Part shown: piece after piece, positions 60,737 through 64,000 of the stretch | Layout of the letters: each line of letters starts with the position of its first letter | How positions within the stretch are numbered: the first letter of the stretch is position 1 | Assembly (NCBI RefSeq): GCF_000981585.1 | Contig: NZ_LN831776.1 | Span: 2,185,001-2,249,000 of the forward strand | Reading direction: 5' to 3' | DNA from: Paenibacillus riograndensis SBR5 | GTDB taxonomy: Bacteria; Bacillota; Bacilli; Paenibacillales; Paenibacillaceae | Length of the DNA stretch: 64,000 nucleotides | The notes under the pieces: model-generated | What the model saw: only the letters and a program-made list of their open reading frames with translations | What the model was told of the DNA's origin: nothing | Databases searched by the model: none | Position numbers and translations under genes: made by a program

Positions 60737-61081
60737 ATGAAAAACAACAGCGCATGGTTCAAAATCGCAGGCGCCGCCTGTCTGGAGGTAGTGTGGGTGA
60801 TCGGACTGAAGCATGCTTCTGTTCCCTGGGAATGGCTGATTACGGGGCTGGCGCTGCTGGTCAGCTTCTATACCATAATCGCGGCGAGCAGAAAGCTGCC
60901 GGTAGGGACGGTATATTCTGTATTTGTCGGATTAGGCACGGCCGGTACTGTTTTGGCAGATATGCTCTGGTTCGGTGAACCGTTCCGGTTGATCAAGCTG
61001 GTGCTGATATTGGTGCTGCTGGCCGGAGTCATTGGATTGAAGCTGGTTACCGGAAATTCCCATTCAAAGGAGGTGTCTTAA
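60737..61081 (+). CDS. SMR family guanidinium exporter subunit, YkkC-like
   Basis: This 114-aa protein has four transmembrane helices and the conserved Glu17 in GAACLEVVWVIGLKHA that carries the proton and guanidinium in SMR exporters. The signature GTVYSVFVGLGTAGTVL is present. ATG 60737 follows GAGGAGG. It is directly controlled by the guanidine-I riboswitch, so guanidinium export is the expected role. The second SMR gene begins 1 nt after its stop codon, so the two likely form a heterodimer. Confidence 0.93.
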   Translation: MKNNSAWFKIAGAACLEVVWVIGLKHASVPWEWLITGLALLVSFYTIIAASRKLPVGTVYSVFVGLGTAGTVLADMLWFGEPFRLIKLVLILVLLAGVIGLKLVTGNSHSKEVS

Positions 61082-61082
61082 C

Positions 61083-61397
61083 ATGGATTGGCTGATGCTG
61101 ATTGCCGCAGGCTGTTGCGAGATGCTCGGAGTGGCTATGCTCGGCAAGCTGCAGCGGGACCGGACCTGGCCGACCTTCTGTCTGTTCCTGCTGGGTTTTG
61201 GCGGCAGTCTGCTGCTGCTGTCCCAGGCGATGAACACGCTCCCGATGGGGACGGCCTATGCGGTATGGACAGGGATTGGCGCTTCCGGGGGAGCGGTGCT
61301 CGGTATGCTGCTCTATGGGGAGGGACGCGAATTACGGCGGATCATCTGCATCGTAATGATTCTCGGAGCAGCCGTCGGCCTCAAATTATTAGGCTGA
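61083..61397 (+). CDS. SMR family guanidinium exporter subunit, YkkD-like
   Basis: This 104-aa protein has four transmembrane helices with Glu13 in AAGCCEMLGVAMLGKL and the signature GTAYAVWTGIGASGGAVLG. It is translated from an AAAGGAGGTG box that sits at the end of the upstream SMR gene. The pair matches the usual YkkC/YkkD arrangement under the same riboswitch. Confidence 0.93.
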   Translation: MDWLMLIAAGCCEMLGVAMLGKLQRDRTWPTFCLFLLGFGGSLLLLSQAMNTLPMGTAYAVWTGIGASGGAVLGMLLYGEGRELRRIICIVMILGAAVGLKLLG

Positions 61398-61590
61398 TTT
61401 TGCAGTGAAGGCAATGAAATGGACATGCCCGGCTGTCTGCAGCATACTTTCGGATGGTCATAGCAGGCTATGCGGCAGCAGTTTTCACGAAATGGATACC
61501 TGTACGATGTTTCGATTGAGGTAACATGGTAAGTATATATAGTAGGTATAATAAGGTAATCCAATTTAATGGTTAAGGGAGACTTTGTTC

Positions 61591-62454
61591 ATGAACACCA
61601 ATATATCCGGTACTATCACACTCAAGGACGGAACCGCCGTGACAAAAATGGGCCAGGGAACCTGGAACATGGGCGACAGCACAGCCACGCGTGACGAAGA
61701 AATAGCTGCTCTCAGGCTGGGGGTGGAGCTGGGCATGAATCTCATTGATACCGCCGAAATGTATGGGGACGGCCGTTCCGAGGAAATGGTGGGTGAAGCC
61801 ATCCGGGGCATCCGGGATCAGGTTTTTCTCGTTTCCAAGGTGCACCCGCAAAATGCCGGTCTGGACCGGATAACCCGCAGCTGTGAAGAGAGTCTGAAGC
61901 GCCTGGGAACGGATCATCTGGACTTGTACCTTCTTCACTGGCGGGGGAAAGTCCCGCTGGAAGAGACGGTGAAGGGGATGGAGCAGCTCGTAGCCTCCGG
62001 TAAAATCGCCCGCTGGGGCGTATCCAACCTCGATACCGCGGATATGAAGGAGCTGCTGCGCATTCCTGGTGGAGACCGCTGTGCTGTAAATCAGGTCCTC
62101 TACCATCTCGGCTCCCGGGGCATTGAGCATGAACTGCTGCCATGGCAGCGTACCCACAAGATCCCTGTAATGGCATACTCTCCGCTGGCCCAGGCAGGCA
62201 AGCTCCGCAAAGGAGTGACTGAGAATGAGACGGTACGCGAGATAGCAGAGAAACATGGGGCAACCCCGTTGCAGATCATGCTGGCCTGGAGCATCCGGGA
62301 AGGCGATATCATTGCCATCCCCAAAGCATCGAGCCGCAAGCATGTCACCGAAAACGCCGAAGCCGCGAAGATCCGGCTGAGCGAAGAGGAATGCTGGAAG
62401 CTCGATGATGCTTTTCCTCAGCCTGCCTGGAAGGTGCCGCTGGATATGATTTGA
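61591..62454 (+). CDS. aldo/keto reductase
   Basis: The protein is 287 aa from ATG 61591 (AAGGGAG upstream). It has the AKR tetrad: Asp in NLIDTAEMYGDGRSEE with Tyr, Lys in FLVSKVHPQN and His in LYLLHWRGK. The NADPH pocket IAIPKASSRKHVTENA is near the C terminus. It resembles the YvgN/2,5-diketogluconate-reductase-like group. The substrate is not predictable. A terminator follows. Confidence 0.93.
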   Translation: MNTNISGTITLKDGTAVTKMGQGTWNMGDSTATRDEEIAALRLGVELGMNLIDTAEMYGDGRSEEMVGEAIRGIRDQVFLVSKVHPQNAGLDRITRSCEESLKRLGTDHLDLYLLHWRGKVPLEETVKGMEQLVASGKIARWGVSNLDTADMKELLRIPGGDRCAVNQVLYHLGSRGIEHELLPWQRTHKIPVMAYSPLAQAGKLRKGVTENETVREIAEKHGATPLQIMLAWSIREGDIIAIPKASSRKHVTENAEAAKIRLSEEECWKLDDAFPQPAWKVPLDMI

Positions 62455-62468
62455 GTTTAGTTATGGAG

Positions 62469-62503
62469 AGGCTGTCCCGGGAGTTTGGGGACGGCCTTTT
62501 TTT
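62469..62503 (+). terminator. intrinsic terminator after aldo/keto reductase
   Basis: A 10-bp stem AGGCTGTCCC/GGGACGGCCT (one G-T) is followed by a seven-T tract. Confidence 0.8.
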
Positions 62504-62614
62504 GGTTGGGCGCGGCGAAGCCGGCAGAGGAGGAAACAACGGCAAAGGTGCTATTGCTGGGCGCGGCTAGTTCGGATTCTTCGCTATTCACAGTGCGCCC
62601 AGCTACTAGGCCAA

Positions 62615-62920
62615 ATGAGAGGTAAAAATACCTCTGATTCCGCCCCAAGCGGCCCGCTGAGGCAAATGAGAGGTAAAAATACCTCTGATTCCGCTCAAAG
62701 CGGCCCGCTGAGGCAAATGAGAGGTAAAAGTACCTCTGATTCCGCTCAAAGCGGCCCGCTGAGGCAAATGAGAGGTAAAAATACCTCTGATTCCGCCCCA
62801 AGCAGGCCGCTGAGCCAAATGAGAGGTAAAAATACCTCTGATTCCGCCCCAAGCAGGCCGCTGAGCCAAATGAGAGGTAAAAGTACCTCTGATTCCGCCC
62901 CAAGCGGGCCGCTGGAGCTC
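62615..62920. repeat. tandem array of six 51-bp palindrome units (family C, copy 2)
   Basis: Units start at 62615, 62666, 62717, 62768, 62819 and 62870, exactly 51 bp apart. Each has the same core ATGAGAGGTAAAAATACCTC (loop AAAA or AAAG) as the array at 28808, but different linkers (CCGCCCCAAGCGGCCCGCTG). All six stems are fully paired. The array ends 11 nt before the 5'-truncated GH1 pseudogene. Confidence 0.95.
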
Positions 62921-62930
62921 TATCCGCTCC

Positions 62931-63319
62931 TGGCAGATTGCGGAAGGTGATATGCAGCTGATCAGCGAGCCGCTTGATATGCTGGGCATCAACTATTATT
63001 TAACGGGACTGATGCCCGGCATGTCAGCGAAGGCGGGCTAATGCAGATCAGTACGGTGAACGTGGGGGATGAGCACACGGATATCGGCTGGCCGATCTAT
63101 CCGCAGGGGTTTTACACCGTTCTAGCCGCATTTATGAATTGTATGGAGATATTCCGGTTTATACTACGGAGAATGGTGCATCCTATAATGACGAGCCGGT
63201 GAGGGGGCGCGGCGGATCGGAAAAGTATGGATCACTTTGAACGGACCTGCTGCTACACGATGCGGCTTGGTCTGATCCATGGGGGTTACAAAGACACCCG
63301 CCAGAACAAAAAAGGATAA
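62931..63319 (+). pseudogene. degraded GH1 beta-glucosidase fragment
   Basis: Pieces of the C-terminal third of a GH1 enzyme survive in shifted frames: WQIAEGDMQLISEPLDMLGI, a stop at 63039, then STVNVGDEHTDIGWPIYPQG, a frameshift near 63123, and SRIYELYGDIPVYTTENGAS with the family's nucleophile motif TENG. The fragment ends with RLGLIHGGYKDTRQNKKG and a stop. The first two thirds of the gene are missing and replaced by the palindrome array, so deletion or insertion at the junction is likely. The rest to 63527 shows no gene. Confidence 0.85.
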
Positions 63320-63527
63320 CTTTTACCAAAATAAGGTTTCGATTAACGGTTTTTACATTTGAATAATGAATCTAATGGCGGAAGCCTTGCGGTAAAATGC
63401 AGGCTTCCGTTTTTGCACATTAGGCCGTTCGGAGGAGGAAAAATGCCGGTAAATAGCCCTTTGGCAGGAACTCTTAAATGTTGTCAACAATGTTCATGAC
63501 GAAACCGTGTTTTCAATTTGCTGACAA

Positions 63528-63541
63528 AGAAAGCGCTTTGA
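63528..63541. promoter_or_regulatory. cre-like site upstream of PTS gene
   Basis: AGAAAGCGCTTTGA differs from the palindrome TGAAAGCGCTTTCA at two positions. It lies about 85 nt before the PTS start codon, where CcpA control is expected for a PTS sugar gene. The interval 63320-63624 otherwise shows no gene. Confidence 0.55.
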
Positions 63542-63624
63542 TTTACGATGTCTGCATAAGGGATAACCTTTCAAAACGCTTCAAGATGGGGCGTCCCATT
63601 CACTAACATAAGGGGGCATTTTAA

Positions 63625-64000
63625 ATGGCCACAACAGCAACAACGCAAACTTCATCCGGTGGTGTAAGGGTGAAGGTTCAACAATTCGGCCGCATGCTCA
63701 GCGGTATGGTTATGCCGAACATCGGCGCTTTTATCGCCTGGGGGTTAATTACGGCTTTATTTATTCCGACCGGCTGGTTACCCAATAAAGATCTGGCAAT
63801 GCTGGTTGACCCAATGATCAAGTTCCTGCTGCCGCTGCTTATCGGTTATACAGGCGGGCAGATGATCAACGGGAAGCGCGGCGGTGTCATCGGTGCGATT
63901 GCGACCATGGGGGTTATCGTCGGGGCAGACATTCCAATGTTCCTTGGAGCCATGATTGTCGGGCCTTTGGCGGGCTGGGTGCTGAGACTCTTCGACCGTG
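63625..64000 (+). CDS. mtlA: PTS mannitol transporter EIIC(B) component (3' end outside window)
   Basis: The first 125 codons are visible. The N terminus ([20 protein letters not shown]) and the hydrophobic EIIC core ([40 protein letters not shown]) match mannitol-type EII permeases. ATG 63625 follows AAGGGGG. A cre-like site lies upstream. The protein should import and phosphorylate mannitol; the EIIB part would be further downstream. Confidence 0.88.
   Translation, partial: MATTATTQTSSGGVRVKVQQFGRMLSGMVMPNIGAFIAWGLITALFIPTGWLPNKDLAMLVDPMIKFLLPLLIGYTGGQMINGKRGGVIGAIATMGVIVGADIPMFLGAMIVGPLAGWVLRLFDR

Noticed and set aside
62457-62992. Open frames through the second array
   Set aside because: Same cause as the first array; also they start or end in the terminator and the GH1 relic.

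Overview
The window looks like a chromosomal segment of a spore-forming Paenibacillus-type member of the Bacillales. The evidence is the Gram-positive ribosome-binding sites (AGGAGG-like), frequent TTG/GTG starts, many AraC-type regulators, LplB/YtcP/LipO-style sugar ABC transporters, exosporium-protein-C-like genes, a DUF3231 gene and CcpA-type cre sites. No tRNA, rRNA, phage module, transposase gene or true CRISPR array was seen. The genus is inferred from gene content only.

Layout. 1-4763: two AraC regulators, a GHL6-like glycoside hydrolase and a beta-lactamase-fold serine hydrolase. 5438-7107: ROK-type regulator and sugar O-acetyltransferase. 7266-18848: a fructan/sucrose utilisation locus made of a LacI repressor, two ABC permeases, a solute-binding lipoprotein, a cytoplasmic GH32, a ROK fructokinase and a 1284-aa secreted multidomain GH32. 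19418-24373: drug-efflux MFS with divergent TetR, NAD-dependent epimerase, lone ABC ATPase and AraC regulator. 24739-27763: a second sugar ABC transporter. 28089-34235: a PD-(D/E)XK-like protein behind an attenuator-like leader, a tandem palindrome array, VOC and SDR enzymes and several transporters. 34450-39712: GH13 neopullulanase-like enzyme, then a probable spore-surface group (DUF3231, beta-propeller, small protein, two ExsC-like paralogues). 39910-47727: acetyltransferase, TetR, metallophosphoesterase, LysR with DUF1330/SDR, solo receiver plus sugar-efflux MFS, AraC. 47757-52083: SWIM/SNF2 helicase followed by the second copy of the nuclease-like gene and leader. 52319-60367: two GH3 enzymes with cre sites and an AraC regulator. 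60573-61397: guanidine-I riboswitch driving an SMR pair. 61591 to the end: aldo/keto reductase, second palindrome array, GH1 pseudogene, and the start of a mannitol-type PTS gene.

Working together: much of the window serves carbohydrate capture. The secreted GH32 would cut fructan outside the cell, the ABC system would import the fragments, the cytoplasmic GH32 would hydrolyse them, and fructokinase would send fructose into glycolysis. The LacI protein and a dyad upstream of the operon are the likely switch. GH3, GH13 and PTS genes with cre-like sites suggest carbon catabolite control.

Two signals stand out as possibly undescribed. First, two paralogous PD-(D/E)XK-like genes each have the same leader: a near-consensus sigma-A promoter, a GGACG-AAGnA-CGTCC hairpin at the expected RNA 5' end, and an intrinsic terminator before the gene. 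Second, at least four unrelated families of intergenic repeats are laid out with a centre-to-centre spacing of 50-52 bp, about five DNA helical turns. Two of these loci are perfect 51-bp tandem arrays of a conserved palindrome.
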